Assembly (NCBI GenBank): GCA_026390015.1
Contig: JAPLGS010000157.1
Coordinates: 9,782-73,781, forward strand
From: Chloroflexota bacterium
GTDB taxonomy: Bacteria; Chloroflexota; Anaerolineae; Anaerolineales; Villigracilaceae
DNA length: 64,000 bases
Direction of reading: 5' to 3'
Each line of letters opens with the position of its first letter. The first letter of the stretch is position 1. A program made the position numbers and the translations under genes. Of the stretch, positions 33,909-44,970 are shown in pieces. The notes under the pieces were generated by a model, which did not search any database, was not told the origin of the DNA, and saw only the letters and a program-made list of their open reading frames with translations.

Positions 33909-34646
33909 ATGAATGATTTAGTCGAATCGATCCGTGAACGATATCTATCCACGTTGAAAAAAATCGAAGGTGCGGCAAAGCATGTTGGCCGTGATCCTGA
34001 ATCTGTTAAATTGGTGGTTGTGACCAAAACGCAATCCATTGAAATCGTGCGCGCCGCAATTGATGCGGGCGTGCATATTCTTGGAGAGAATTATCCTGAA
34101 GAGGGTGTTACGAAACTAAAATCTCTGCACGGGGTTTCTGCGGTAGAATGGCACATGATCGGTCATGTGCAAAGCCGCAAGGCGCAGATGGTTGCTGAGA
34201 ACTTTAACTTGTTACATTCTTTGGATAGCTTGAAGCTTGCGCAAAGACTCGACCGTTTTTGCGGGGCGGCTGGACGTTGCCTGCCCGTGTTGTTGGAATT
34301 AAATCTTGGCGGCGAAGAAAGTAAATCTGGCTGGCTGGCGTCGGACGAGATTCCTGGGTCTGCATTGATGGATGATCTTTCTGCGATAATAGCCTTGCCG
34401 AATTTACAAGTGCGTGGTTTGATGGTGATGCCGCCGCTTGGGATAGCCGCAGAATTATCACGGCCTTATTTTCAGAAGTTGAAACGCCTTCAGGAATATT
34501 TAACTTCGCAATTTCCAAAGGTGGATTTTTCAGAGCTGTCGATGGGAACCAGCTCTGATTTTGAAGTAGCCGTGCAGGAAGGCGCTACTTTGGTACGAGT
34601 TGGTACTGCCATTGTCGGTGCGCGTCAATATAAAACGGAGGTTTAA
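33909..34646 (+). CDS. yggS: YggS-family pyridoxal-phosphate homeostasis protein
   Basis: The 245-aa protein has the PLP Lys in VKLVVVTKTQSIE. It also has ILGENYPEEGVTK, WHMIGHVQSRKA and SMGTSSDFEVAVQEGATLVRVGTAIVG. It keeps free PLP in balance. The ATG at 33909 follows a TAAAAT box (33897-33902) by 6 nt, a leaderless arrangement. It is the first gene of a yggS-yggT-DUF167 operon. Confidence 0.93.
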   Translation: MNDLVESIRERYLSTLKKIEGAAKHVGRDPESVKLVVVTKTQSIEIVRAAIDAGVHILGENYPEEGVTKLKSLHGVSAVEWHMIGHVQSRKAQMVAENFNLLHSLDSLKLAQRLDRFCGAAGRCLPVLLELNLGGEESKSGWLASDEIPGSALMDDLSAIIALPNLQVRGLMVMPPLGIAAELSRPYFQKLKRLQEYLTSQFPKVDFSELSMGTSSDFEVAVQEGATLVRVGTAIVGARQYKTEV

Positions 34647-34903
34647 TGAATTTTATTATCTTGGTTACATTTATTAGAGTACTTTCCCAGCTTTTTATTT
34701 GGGTCGTGATCGGTTCGTCTCTGCTATCGTTTTTTATGCCGCCTGATCACCCTGTGCGTGAAGCATTGGATCGTATCGTCAACCCGTTTCTGACTCCGAT
34801 CCGTCGTGTTGTTCCACTGGCGGGCAATCTTGATTTCAGTCCGCTGGTATTAATTATTGCAGTTCAGATCTTGTCCGGCTTTTTGATCAACCTTTTAAGT
34901 TGA
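34646..34903 (+). CDS. yggT: YggT-family membrane protein
   Basis: The 85-aa protein has two membrane helices around the conserved PPDHPVREALDRIVNPFLTPIRRVVP loop (residues 31-56). It overlaps the yggS stop by 1 nt. The family lies beside cell-division and PLP genes and is linked to osmotic or division functions, not firmly defined. Confidence 0.9.
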   Translation: MNFIILVTFIRVLSQLFIWVVIGSSLLSFFMPPDHPVREALDRIVNPFLTPIRRVVPLAGNLDFSPLVLIIAVQILSGFLINLLS

Positions 34904-34911
34904 GGTAAATT

Positions 34912-35220
34912 ATGCCAAGGAATTTTGATCTTCACCACGGTCAACGCGGATCTGCTCTGGCTGTGCGCATCACGCCGCGCGCGAGCCGCAACCAGATTGT
35001 TGGTGTGTTGAACGATGGAACGGTCAAAGTGCATCTTGTCGCAGAGGCTTCAGATCAAGAAACCAATAAGGAATTGATCAGTTTTCTGGCTGAAACATTG
35101 GGCGTCCCGAAGTCGCGTCTTGATATTGTGGCAGGGTTAAGCGGCAGGGATAAGATCGTCGCAGTGATGGATATGGATGTGGACACGGTAAATCAGAGAG
35201 TCATCTCGCATCTGGAGTAG
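34912..35220 (+). CDS. DUF167 (YggU) family protein
   Basis: The 102-aa product shows VRITPRASRNQIVG, VKVHLVAEASDQETNKELI and LDIVAGLSGRDKIV, the DUF167 pattern. The molecular function is unknown. It completes the yggS operon and ends at the bidirectional terminator. Confidence 0.88.
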   Translation: MPRNFDLHHGQRGSALAVRITPRASRNQIVGVLNDGTVKVHLVAEASDQETNKELISFLAETLGVPKSRLDIVAGLSGRDKIVAVMDMDVDTVNQRVISHLE

Positions 35221-35238
35221 TACGATTCTGGAAAACGA

Positions 35239-35280
35239 GAATCAAAAAAAGATGAAGTAATCTTCATCTTTTTTTGATTC
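35239..35280. terminator. Bidirectional intrinsic terminator
   Basis: GAATCAAAAAAAGATGAAG and its exact complement surround a 4-nt loop (TAAT), a 19-bp perfect stem with A and T tracts. It separates the convergent DUF167 and lytic transglycosylase genes. Confidence 0.93.
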
Positions 35281-35290
35281 AAAAACCTGA

Positions 35291-37708
35291 TTACTCTGCC
35301 ATGCCATATAAACGTCTGTAGATGACGTATATCTCATAGATGTTGCGAATGTAATTTCGTGTTTCTTCAAAACGGACACTTTCGAGAAATAGATCAGGGT
35401 CAGCGCCTGAAAGTTCCTTCCAGGTTTGGGCATTTCCCGGCCCGCCATTGTACGCTGCCAGGGCAGCGTAGATGTCGCCGTTCAATAAATCTCGATTGGT
35501 TGCGAGGTAATGCGTTCCAAATGCTATGCTTACATCAGGGCGGTAGAGATCTTGATCGGTGTAATTAAGCGGCCAGCCAAGTTGAAAAGTGATCTGCTCG
35601 CCTGTGGCAGGGACGATCTGCATTAATCCTCGTGCGCCGGCGCTGGAGCTGACAAATCCCTCAAAGAGACTCTCTTGCCTGATCACACTTAAAATAAATA
35701 AAGGGTCAAAATTATTTGTCTGTGCATCCGGGATGATCAGGTCGGAATAATATAAGCCATAGCGGACATGAGCAAAATAAGGAGCCGCGGTCATCGATTC
35801 GATGTGATCGTCCAGCCCAGTCAGAGTAAGAGTTTGACGCGCTGCAAAGATGGCTGTACGGTATAAACCAAGGCTAAGCAGATGATTTGCCAGCCGGTAA
35901 CTTCCCACGGCGTCTTGATTCAGTTCCAATTCTGAGCGTAAACTTTCAAATTCCAGACGTGCTTTTTCGTACATGCCCATATCCCATAGCTCATTCCCAC
36001 GCACCACGCGTTCATCTCCGGCAAGCGCGCCAAGCCCGCTTAGGTCAGTTTCTATGGGAAGATTTAGAGTCAACCTTAACCAAGTCTCAGCATCCTTGCG
36101 TTCTGATTCGAGGTTTGGCGCTGTGCTCAATGAAACGGGCGCAGTAAATGGAGCGCGATCTAAGAGCAGGTCGCGAGCCCGCTCGCTGTAATATCCGCCT
36201 GGGTCAGTAGATTGACTCCCGCGCCAGGTGTTCATGGCGTTGTCAATCTCCCCTAGTTTTTGGTATGCCTTCCCCATCCATAAATAAGCGCGTGCCTTGT
36301 CTGATGGAGAGGCTGCCAAGCCGAGGCTGCGGTTGAAAGATTCCAAAGCTGTAGCGGCATCTCCATTGCGGTACGTTATGATTCCCATAAAGAAGACCGC
36401 CGTGGAGGCCTGTTCTGTTCCGGGGAAATCATTTGCAATACGCGCCCATGTTTGCAAGGCTTCAGAATATTGGGCGTTGCTTTCATAAATGCGCGCGGCT
36501 CTCATTAGATAATCCGCTGCCAATGGGTTGCTTGGCGATGCAGATGCGAAATCCATTAAGGTCTTTGCGGCATCCGCATCAAGTCCCAGAGAAAACAATT
36601 GGATGTCTGCTTTTTTGCCCCAGGCAATTCCCCAGTTTGGGTTCGTTGGGTAGCCTATGATGAAAGTTGATAAATCCAGAAGCGCCTCATCATAAAAATC
36701 CAATTCCTTTTTGGCGAGAGCGCGATAGTAATATGCAGTCCCGTCATTGATTGGATATTTCGAAATATAAATATCCAATCGTTTGATGGCGACATCGTAT
36801 TCCCCGTAGTAATAATCCACCAGACCGCGGTTGAGATCATCCACTTCTGCGTTGGCATCTAAAAGAGCAACAAGGGAAAGGTAGGCGTAATTGGATAACG
36901 GATAATTTTCCACAGCCAGGCGGAATTTTCCCTGCGCTTCATCGTTCCGACCGAGGGCTTGATATACCAGCCCAGCCTCGTATGCAGCCTGGGCTTTGAT
37001 GTAATCATTCGGCGCGCGCGCAGCGATTCCATCGTAGAGCGCCAGCGCTGATTCGTAATCACCCAGATCAGTTTGTGTGGATGCAACCTTGAGGTCAAGG
37101 TTAATGTCATCACCAAGCGAGGGCGCTTGAATGGCTGCCGTATATGCAGATAACGCATCTGTGTAATTGCCAGAATCGAAGAGCGCATCACCGCGTAATT
37201 CCTGTGCATACGCATCCAAATAACCCGGGCGGATGGTGAGGTAACTCTGCCACGAATCCGCGGCGGCTTGATAATTTCCCAAACGATAATGTGCCAGACC
37301 TTGCAGGAAGTGTGCCTGCCCAATGTGCGTGGATTGGGAGTATTCATTGATCAAGATTTGAAGCGTGTTGATGGTATCTTGGTAACGTTCTTGCGCAAAG
37401 TAAATGCGCGCTTCGCCCCATTTTGCGGATGCGCGCACCTGCGGATCTGGCGAGTCGTTAAACGCAGTTTGATAATGGATCAGCGCCGAATCATATTCAC
37501 CATTAAAGAAGGCCTGGTCACCGACACTCACACGCGCCACCGGGAGCGGTGTCGGCGTGATGGTGGGAGTAAATGTCGCTTCGAGAGTTGGCGATAAACT
37601 TGGGGTCGCGGTTTGGCCTGGCGCGAGAGTGGGAAGTCCTGAGGGCAGCGAACAGGCTATTAGCGCAGTAGCAAGCCAAAGTCCAGAAAGGGTGCGAATG
37701 TATTTCAT
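35291..37708 (-). CDS. Lipoprotein lytic transglycosylase with long TPR solenoid
   Basis: The 805-aa protein starts with a lipoprotein signal (LATALIACSLPSG, Cys19) and a Thr/Pro linker. About 550 residues of TPR-like repeats follow (ALIHYQTAFNDSPDP, AQGKFRLAVENYPLS and others). The C-terminal SLT domain has the catalytic Glu in SVIRQESLFEG, then SSAGARGLMQIVPAT and AAYNGGPGNAQTW. It resembles an Slt70-like murein lyase tethered to the membrane. TATAAA lies 6 nt before the ATG, and no ribosome site is seen. Confidence 0.9.
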   Translation of the reverse strand: MKYIRTLSGLWLATALIACSLPSGLPTLAPGQTATPSLSPTLEATFTPTITPTPLPVARVSVGDQAFFNGEYDSALIHYQTAFNDSPDPQVRASAKWGEARIYFAQERYQDTINTLQILINEYSQSTHIGQAHFLQGLAHYRLGNYQAAADSWQSYLTIRPGYLDAYAQELRGDALFDSGNYTDALSAYTAAIQAPSLGDDINLDLKVASTQTDLGDYESALALYDGIAARAPNDYIKAQAAYEAGLVYQALGRNDEAQGKFRLAVENYPLSNYAYLSLVALLDANAEVDDLNRGLVDYYYGEYDVAIKRLDIYISKYPINDGTAYYYRALAKKELDFYDEALLDLSTFIIGYPTNPNWGIAWGKKADIQLFSLGLDADAAKTLMDFASASPSNPLAADYLMRAARIYESNAQYSEALQTWARIANDFPGTEQASTAVFFMGIITYRNGDAATALESFNRSLGLAASPSDKARAYLWMGKAYQKLGEIDNAMNTWRGSQSTDPGGYYSERARDLLLDRAPFTAPVSLSTAPNLESERKDAETWLRLTLNLPIETDLSGLGALAGDERVVRGNELWDMGMYEKARLEFESLRSELELNQDAVGSYRLANHLLSLGLYRTAIFAARQTLTLTGLDDHIESMTAAPYFAHVRYGLYYSDLIIPDAQTNNFDPLFILSVIRQESLFEGFVSSSAGARGLMQIVPATGEQITFQLGWPLNYTDQDLYRPDVSIAFGTHYLATNRDLLNGDIYAALAAYNGGPGNAQTWKELSGADPDLFLESVRFEETRNYIRNIYEIYVIYRRLYGMAE

Positions 37709-37807
37709 CTTGATTTTATACTGGCAAAAGATTAAGTCGTCAAGCGAGGTTTATTCGAGTTATCTGGACTATAATCGCGCAAGTAAATATTCAAAAAAAG
37801 AGGTAGA

Positions 37808-38938
37808 GTGAAGCTACAACAGAAAATATTATGTTTGGTTCTATTTTTTTTGCTGCCCGTCGTGGCATGTTCGGCAAAAACTGAAAACTCAGCGGCGCAT
37901 GTCACATCCACTGGTTTCGTTTGCCCTGAACCAAGTCCGCGTGTACAGTTTGAAAGTACAGAGATCAATATTTTTACATGGACTGAGTATGTGCCCGCCG
38001 ACATTCTCGATTGCTTTGAGCTTGTATATGGCGTCAAAGTGAATGTCGATTATTTTTCTTCAAACGAAGAACTACATACAAAGATGTCGCTTGGCGCAGG
38101 TTTGAATCGCTATGATGTCATCCATCCCAGCGATTACATGATCGATGTGTTGATCCGCGAAGGACATTTGCAAAAACTTGATCAAAGTAAATTACCTAAC
38201 AGTAAAAATCTGGATGCGAGTCTGGTGAGCGCCTACGGGAATTCTGTTGATTATCTTGTGCCCTATCAGATGGGTACACAAGGCATTATCTATAATAAAA
38301 AAACAGTGACAACTCCGCCGACCTCCTGGGCCGATCTTTGGCGCGCTGAATATAAAAACCGCATGGTGGCCGTGGATGACAGCCGAGTGATCATTGGGGT
38401 GGCTTTACTGGCTCTCGGTTATGATGTGAACTCAACGGATAAGACCCAATTGGCTGAAGCAAAACAAAAGCTGTTTGAGTTAATGCTGAACATCCGCGTG
38501 TTTGATAGTGACAGTCCGAAGACTCCGCTTGTGGCAGGGGATGTGGATCTTGGGATCGTGTGGAATGGGGAAGCGTTTTTAACTCAACAGCAAAACCCTG
38601 ATTTTGAATATGTATTCCCAAAAGAAGGAACCATCATTTTTTTTGATGGAATGGGCATTCCCGACAATGCGCCGCACGCCGATGCGAGTTACGCCTGGCT
38701 AAACTATTTAATTCAAGGTGATGTATTTTGGTTGACACTGGTGGATTATCCATACACAAACCCGAATCGCGCGGCGTTGGAATTTGCAAAAACCAATCAT
38801 CCTGAAGTCTACGACTCTTATATGGCTTCCCCGATCACCAATACACCTGCGGATATTTTCAGCAGCGGTCACAAAGTGAAAGACCTTGGCGAAGCGCTTG
38901 TTGTTTACGATCAGATCTGGACCGAGATAAAAAAATAA
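37808..38938 (+). CDS. Spermidine/putrescine-type ABC transporter substrate-binding lipoprotein
   Basis: The 376-aa protein starts at GTG behind GAGGTAGA. Its lipoprotein signal has lipobox VVAC. The mature part has NIFTWTEYVPADILDCFE, VDYFSSNEELHTKMSLGAG, DVIHPSDYMIDVLI and YQMGTQGIIYNKK, as in PotD/PotF. No permease or ATPase gene is adjacent, so it is an orphan binding protein here. A TATAAT at 37770-37775 is the likely -10 box. It is followed after 13 nt by the aldolase gene. Confidence 0.85.
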   Translation: MKLQQKILCLVLFFLLPVVACSAKTENSAAHVTSTGFVCPEPSPRVQFESTEINIFTWTEYVPADILDCFELVYGVKVNVDYFSSNEELHTKMSLGAGLNRYDVIHPSDYMIDVLIREGHLQKLDQSKLPNSKNLDASLVSAYGNSVDYLVPYQMGTQGIIYNKKTVTTPPTSWADLWRAEYKNRMVAVDDSRVIIGVALLALGYDVNSTDKTQLAEAKQKLFELMLNIRVFDSDSPKTPLVAGDVDLGIVWNGEAFLTQQQNPDFEYVFPKEGTIIFFDGMGIPDNAPHADASYAWLNYLIQGDVFWLTLVDYPYTNPNRAALEFAKTNHPEVYDSYMASPITNTPADIFSSGHKVKDLGEALVVYDQIWTEIKK

Positions 38939-38951
38939 TCCCAAGGCCACC

Positions 38952-39620
38952 ATGTTAAATTTCCCTTCCTTTGCAACCGAAAATGATTTACGCCAGGCCA
39001 TCGTGGATTGTGGACGGATTTCATACGAGCGCCACTTGATGACTTCGAGTGACGGAAATATTTCCGTTCGAATGAACGATGCTCATATTCTTATAACACC
39101 TTCTGGAATTTCAAAAGGCCGCCTGTCAATGGATGACATGCTGGTGGTTGATCTTGAAGGCAATATAATTTCATCAAGAACCGATCGAAAACCGTCTTCT
39201 GAAACGCCCATGCATCTTGAAGTTTACAAGCAAAGGGAGGATGTGCACGCAGTTCTCCATGCACATCCAATTTTTGCAACCACACTGACCGTGGCTGACC
39301 TTGAATTTCCAATGGACGTGCTTCCTGAAGTATTGCTTACGATGGGTGCGGTTCCAGTTACAAATTATGCAACCCCTTCCTCGCATGAAGATGCAGAAGT
39401 GATCCGTCCGTTCGTGAAGGATCACAATGCGCTGTTGCTTCGTCAACATGGCAGCCTTACCTATGGAAAAAACCTTGATGAAGCGTTGATCCATTTGGAG
39501 CGCATTGAGCATGTTTCTGAAATTTATTGGCGTGCGAAAATGCTCGGTACAGTCAAACGTGTCCCACTCGAAGCGCAGGCTCAACTCATTGCCCTGCGCG
39601 AAAAATATTTCAAAGGTTAA
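38952..39620 (+). CDS. Class II aldolase (fuculose-phosphate aldolase family)
   Basis: The 222-aa protein has SSDGNISVRMNDAHILITPSG, the Zn ligands in VLHAHPIFATTL, and the second His in LLRQHGSLTYG. It lies 3 nt upstream of mtnA. Class II aldolases paired with MtnA cleave methylthioribulose-1-phosphate or 5-deoxyribulose-1-phosphate to DHAP and an aldehyde (the DHAP shunt). MtnB, a dehydratase of the same fold, is the main alternative. No mtnC, mtnD or mtnE genes are near. Confidence 0.82.
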   Translation: MLNFPSFATENDLRQAIVDCGRISYERHLMTSSDGNISVRMNDAHILITPSGISKGRLSMDDMLVVDLEGNIISSRTDRKPSSETPMHLEVYKQREDVHAVLHAHPIFATTLTVADLEFPMDVLPEVLLTMGAVPVTNYATPSSHEDAEVIRPFVKDHNALLLRQHGSLTYGKNLDEALIHLERIEHVSEIYWRAKMLGTVKRVPLEAQAQLIALREKYFKG

Positions 39621-39623
39621 ATT

Positions 39624-40658
39624 ATGAGAACTGTATTCTGGGAAAATAACGAACTTAAAATGATAGACCAGCGCATCCTGCCCGCGCGTTTTGAAGTTAT
39701 CTCATACCGCGCACATAAAGATGTTGCTTTTGCCATTACGGATATGGTAGTGCGCGGCGCGCCCGCCATCGGAGCCGCTGCCGCGTTTGGTCTTGCGTTG
39801 GCGGGATATGAATCCGATTCAACTTCAACTGACGGCTTGCTTGCTGACCTGCAAACAGCCGCTGCCGTTTTAAAGTCTGCGCGCCCAACCGCAGTGAACC
39901 TCGCCTGGGCAGTGGATAGATTGATGAATGTTGCGAAATCAATAACGGGCTCTACCGCCGATCTACGAGTAGCAGTTTTGAACGAAGCGCAAAAACTTGC
40001 AGATGAAGATGTTGAGATCAACAAACGCATGGCGGAACATGGCGCGGCGTTGATCAACGACGGCGACACCATCATTCATCATTGCAACACCGGCGCGCTC
40101 GCCACCGTGGATTGGGGAACTGCGCTGGGCGTTATCCGCACGGCGCATGAGCAAGGGAAGCGTATTCATGTGCTGGTCGACGAGACACGTCCGCGATTGC
40201 AGGGTGCGCGCCTCACCGCGTGGGAATTGGAACAATATGGAATTCCCTATGAAATAATCAGCGATAACATGTCGGGCTATTTTCTAAAAGCAGGTCAGGC
40301 GCAAAAAGTTTTCTTCGGCGCAGACCGCGTCGCCGCGAATGGGGATGTAGCAAATAAAATTGGTACTTATATGCTTGCGCTCGCCGCATTCGATAATGGC
40401 ATCCCCGCCTATTCGGTCGTGCCAACCTCCACCATTGACTTATCTCTCGCGCACGGCGGTTTGATTCCCATCGAAGAGCGCAATACTGATGAAGTGCTTG
40501 GCATTCAATTTCACGGTGAACCGATCGCGCCGAAAAATGCCCGGGCGCGCAACCCAGCTTTCGACGTCACACCGAACCGGTTACTGAGCGGCATCGTCAC
40601 AGAGAATGGAGTTGTCTATCCGCCGTTTGATGTGAATTTCGCAAAAGTAATCCGCTGA
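39624..40658 (+). CDS. mtnA: Methylthioribose-1-phosphate isomerase
   Basis: The 344-aa eIF2B-related isomerase has VRGAPAIGAAAAFGLAL, the catalytic Cys in HHCNTGALATVDWGTALG, DETRPRLQGARLTAWEL, and the Asp in FFGADRVAANGDVANKIGTY. It converts the phosphorylated aldose from MTA, and in some systems from 5'-deoxyadenosine, to the ketose. It forms an operon with the upstream aldolase and is closed by a terminator. Confidence 0.94.
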   Translation: MRTVFWENNELKMIDQRILPARFEVISYRAHKDVAFAITDMVVRGAPAIGAAAAFGLALAGYESDSTSTDGLLADLQTAAAVLKSARPTAVNLAWAVDRLMNVAKSITGSTADLRVAVLNEAQKLADEDVEINKRMAEHGAALINDGDTIIHHCNTGALATVDWGTALGVIRTAHEQGKRIHVLVDETRPRLQGARLTAWELEQYGIPYEIISDNMSGYFLKAGQAQKVFFGADRVAANGDVANKIGTYMLALAAFDNGIPAYSVVPTSTIDLSLAHGGLIPIEERNTDEVLGIQFHGEPIAPKNARARNPAFDVTPNRLLSGIVTENGVVYPPFDVNFAKVIR

Positions 40659-40726
40659 ATTCATAGATTCAAAACTTTACAATACAATCATCGCGTGATA
40701 AACTTTCGCGCGTTCGCTGCATTCGG

Positions 40727-40751
40727 GCGCACTCCTGCGAGTGCGCTTTTT
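40727..40751 (+). terminator. Intrinsic terminator between mtnA and the PfkB gene
   Basis: GCGCACT and AGTGCGC enclose a 6-nt loop and are followed by T5. The PfkB ribosome site begins only about 15 nt further on, so any transcript of that gene from upstream must read through it. Confidence 0.8.
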
Positions 40752-40776
40752 CCTGCGTAATTTCTGGAGGTACGTG

Positions 40777-41733
40777 TTGGATATATTGCTCACTGGTTCT
40801 GTCGCTTATGATTATTTGATGACCTTTCCCGGTCTCTTCAAGGAACAAATTCTGCCCGAACGGCTGGCTTCCATCAGCCTCTCGTTTTTAGTAGACTCGA
40901 TGTCTAAGCAGCGCGGCGGCGTTGCTCCGAACATCGCGTATAGCATGGCTTTGTTGGGAGAGAGACCAAAAGTAATGGCGACTGTCGGCGAAGACTTTGG
41001 GGATTATCGCGTGTGGTTGGAATCAAAAGGCGTCGATACAACTTTGATGAAAGTTGTCCCTGGACTATTCACCGCCTCGTTCTTTGCCACGACCGATCAG
41101 GCTTCTGCTCAAATTGCATCTTTCTACCCTGGAGCGATGGGCGTGGCTTCCACGCAATCGGTGAAAGATTTGACCAGCAAACCAGATCTTGTGATCGTCT
41201 CGCCGAATGCGCCAGCTGCGATGATGAAGTTCCCAGCCGAATGTCGTGAATTGGGAATCAAATATTTATATGATCCCAGTCAACAAGTATTGCGCCTCGA
41301 AGGAAGTGAATTGGCGCGTGATATGGAAGGCGCATATTTCCTGTTTTGCAATGATTATGAATTCGGTTTGATCTCCAAGAAAACAGGCTGGAGCCTGGAT
41401 CAGATCCTTGACCACGTACAAGTCTTGGTGATTACGCGCGGCAAAGATGGCGCTGACTTGTACATGGGCGGCGAATCCGTTCACATCCCAACTGTCCCGG
41501 AAGATGAGATCGTTGACCCGACTGGCGTAGGTGATGCCTTCCGCGGCGGATTCCTGGCCGGCTATTCTCATGGCTTTGATTGGAAGTTATGCGGTGAGAT
41601 CGGCTCGCTGGCTGCGGTATACTGTCTCGAACAGCGCGGTCCGCAAAGTCACACGTACACACGTGAAGAGTTTGTGAAGCGCTTCCGCAAACATTTTGAC
41701 GATGCAGGCAAATTGGATGCCTTCCTAAAATAG
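40777..41733 (+). CDS. PfkB-family carbohydrate/nucleoside kinase, adenosine kinase candidate
   Basis: The product (about 318 aa) begins MDILLTGSVAYDYLMTFPG from a TTG at 40777, 6 nt after GGAGG. A GTG at 40774 is also possible. It has RGGVAPNIAYSMALLG and the C-terminal anion-hole motif DPTGVGDAFRGGFLAGY with the catalytic Asp. Its place directly before S-adenosylhomocysteinase suggests adenosine as substrate, which would pull that reversible reaction forward. This is inference from context. Confidence 0.83.
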   Translation: MDILLTGSVAYDYLMTFPGLFKEQILPERLASISLSFLVDSMSKQRGGVAPNIAYSMALLGERPKVMATVGEDFGDYRVWLESKGVDTTLMKVVPGLFTASFFATTDQASAQIASFYPGAMGVASTQSVKDLTSKPDLVIVSPNAPAAMMKFPAECRELGIKYLYDPSQQVLRLEGSELARDMEGAYFLFCNDYEFGLISKKTGWSLDQILDHVQVLVITRGKDGADLYMGGESVHIPTVPEDEIVDPTGVGDAFRGGFLAGYSHGFDWKLCGEIGSLAAVYCLEQRGPQSHTYTREEFVKRFRKHFDDAGKLDAFLK

Positions 41734-41775
41734 AAATTCTTGGAGTGTGGACTTTATTTAGTTCGCAAGCCTTAA

Positions 41776-43167
<1,392 letters not shown>

Positions 43168-43185
43168 ATCTATTGTTGATTTTAT

Positions 43186-43221
43186 AAAAACCCCGCGGAT
43201 ATTCATCTACGGGGTTTTTTT
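43186..43221 (+). terminator. Intrinsic terminator after ahcY
   Basis: AAAAACCCCG pairs with CGGGGTTTTT around a 14-nt loop, with a T-rich end. It may also serve the convergent gene ending at 43251. Confidence 0.88.
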
Positions 43222-43250
43222 ATATTTAACGATTAGCAAGATATAAAATG

Positions 43251-44048
43251 CTACGGGCAGATGATTGTGATATTCTTTTTGCCAGATTTTCCTGTGGAGT
43301 TAAATGCCTGGACCGACATTTGGATGGAGCCGCCTGGTGCCAATAATAAATTGGGGATCGGCGAAATATTCCCATTGGCAGGAACGACATTGACCAACCC
43401 ATTTCCAAGATAGACGTTATAACCATCTTCATTGGCTCCATCATTCCACGATATGGATCCGCTGAGATGATATGACAATCCATCCCAAAAACAGATCTTG
43501 TTGGCGGTCAGACCTTTTGGCGATTCCGGCGCGGATGGGGTAGGTGTTGCGGGGATGGGAAATTCCTGCAACTTTGAAGTATCGCCAGTGACAGTCGCGT
43601 AATTTCCCCACAACCAGCAGTTACCATCACGTTCGGGATTTTTGATGATCCAATAACCAGTGGATGTGTTTTTGCCAACGACTTCAGCAGATTTTCCAAT
43701 GAGCAACGCACCCAGATAATCATACGCTTTGGATGGACCGCTGCGGCAATTTGTATCTGCGCTGACTGTGAGCATGGGAATACTTGGAGATGGAGTCAGG
43801 GTGATGGTTGCAGTGGGAATTGGCGTATGTGTGAAAGGTATTTGTGTCGCCAATTCAGGAGTCGCTGTGATTACGATCACAGCCGGTGACGGCTGGATGA
43901 TCTCCGTCGGCTGGATCAGCAATGCCTGTGCGGTGATGGTCGCCACAAAATCTGGTGCGCTGGTGGGAGCTTGCCCGCCCGCCACGTTACATGCAAGAAT
44001 TGTAACCAAGGCGAGTATTGAAAATAGGAATTTATTTGATCTGGCCAT
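43251..44048 (-). CDS. Lipoprotein with SH3b domain and C-terminal beta-sandwich
   Basis: The 265-aa protein has a lipoprotein signal (LALVTILACNVAGG, lipobox ILAC). A Thr/Pro/Ile linker follows, then a bacterial SH3 domain (about 95-155, CRSGPSKAYDYLGALLIGKSAEVVG). The C-terminal domain is fibronectin-III-like (ISWNDGANEDGYNVYLG). It is likely exposed at the cell surface and may bind wall material. An AAGGAG ribosome site precedes the ATG. Confidence 0.8.
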   Translation of the reverse strand: MARSNKFLFSILALVTILACNVAGGQAPTSAPDFVATITAQALLIQPTEIIQPSPAVIVITATPELATQIPFTHTPIPTATITLTPSPSIPMLTVSADTNCRSGPSKAYDYLGALLIGKSAEVVGKNTSTGYWIIKNPERDGNCWLWGNYATVTGDTSKLQEFPIPATPTPSAPESPKGLTANKICFWDGLSYHLSGSISWNDGANEDGYNVYLGNGLVNVVPANGNISPIPNLLLAPGGSIQMSVQAFNSTGKSGKKNITIICP

Positions 44049-44133
44049 TTTGCACTCCTTGAAAATTGAAATCGGCTTCGAGTTACAAAAATAGAAAGAA
44101 AATAAGACAGCATTAAATCAAGGTTACTTTATT

Positions 44134-44970
44134 TTATCTCTTTTCACATAACATTTTCCATTCCTCAATGGTCAATGTCTCTGCTCTGCGCATGAAATCA
44201 ATACCTGCGGAAGTGAGTAGTGCTTCGGCTTCCTGTGGTTTGATGTACAAACCCGATGAAAGCGAATTCCGTAAGGTTTTCCTTTTTTGGCTGAAGCCGG
44301 CCTTGATAAGTTTGAAGAAAGTTTTTAATAATTCTTTTGGAATGAGCGCTTCATCATAAATATCAATGCGCAGGATTGCAGAATCAACTTTGGGGACGGG
44401 GTGAAATGACGCGGCGGGGATGATGGATGCAATGCTTGGTTTACCATACACTTGTACGCTGAGCGCCAACAAACTTAAGTCGCCAGCTTTGGCGCAGATG
44501 CGTTCAGCGACTTCCTTTTGAATGGTCAGAACCACGCAGCGCGGTTTGTTGCTGCTTTCCAGCAAGTGGCGGATGATCGCGGAAGTGATGTTGTATGGGA
44601 TATTCGCCACAACCAGATAATCTGTTTGCTGGATGATCTCCGAGATGGATAATTTTAGGATATCGCCATGTATCACGCGCACGTTTTGATACGGTGTGAG
44701 AACTGCCTGTAGTGGGGCAAGCAGGTCTGGGTCCAGTTCGACCGCTGTTACCTGTTTGGCAGAGACAGCCAGATAGCGGGTTAAACTTCCGAGGCCGGGA
44801 CCAATTTCCAAGACGCAGTCATCCGCTTGAATTTCTGCAGAGAGGGCGATCTTTTCCAGCGCAGATGAGTCTTGTAAAAAATTCTGCCCAAGATTTTTTT
44901 CGGCGCGCAAGTGAAATCGTTTGAGAATTGCAACGGCATCCAGCGGGGGAATGGTGGAATAAATGTTCAT
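44134..44970 (-). CDS. rsmA: 16S rRNA (adenine1518/1519) dimethyltransferase
   Basis: The 278-aa KsgA enzyme has AEKNLGQNFLQDSSALEKI, the SAM site VLEIGPGLGSLTRYLA, and the catalytic NIPYNITSAI (N-x-P-Y). The C-terminal FFKLIKAGFSQKRKTLRNSL contacts rRNA. Its ATG overlaps the LCP gene by 4 nt. Confidence 0.95.
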   Translation of the reverse strand: MNIYSTIPPLDAVAILKRFHLRAEKNLGQNFLQDSSALEKIALSAEIQADDCVLEIGPGLGSLTRYLAVSAKQVTAVELDPDLLAPLQAVLTPYQNVRVIHGDILKLSISEIIQQTDYLVVANIPYNITSAIIRHLLESSNKPRCVVLTIQKEVAERICAKAGDLSLLALSVQVYGKPSIASIIPAASFHPVPKVDSAILRIDIYDEALIPKELLKTFFKLIKAGFSQKRKTLRNSLSSGLYIKPQEAEALLTSAGIDFMRRAETLTIEEWKMLCEKR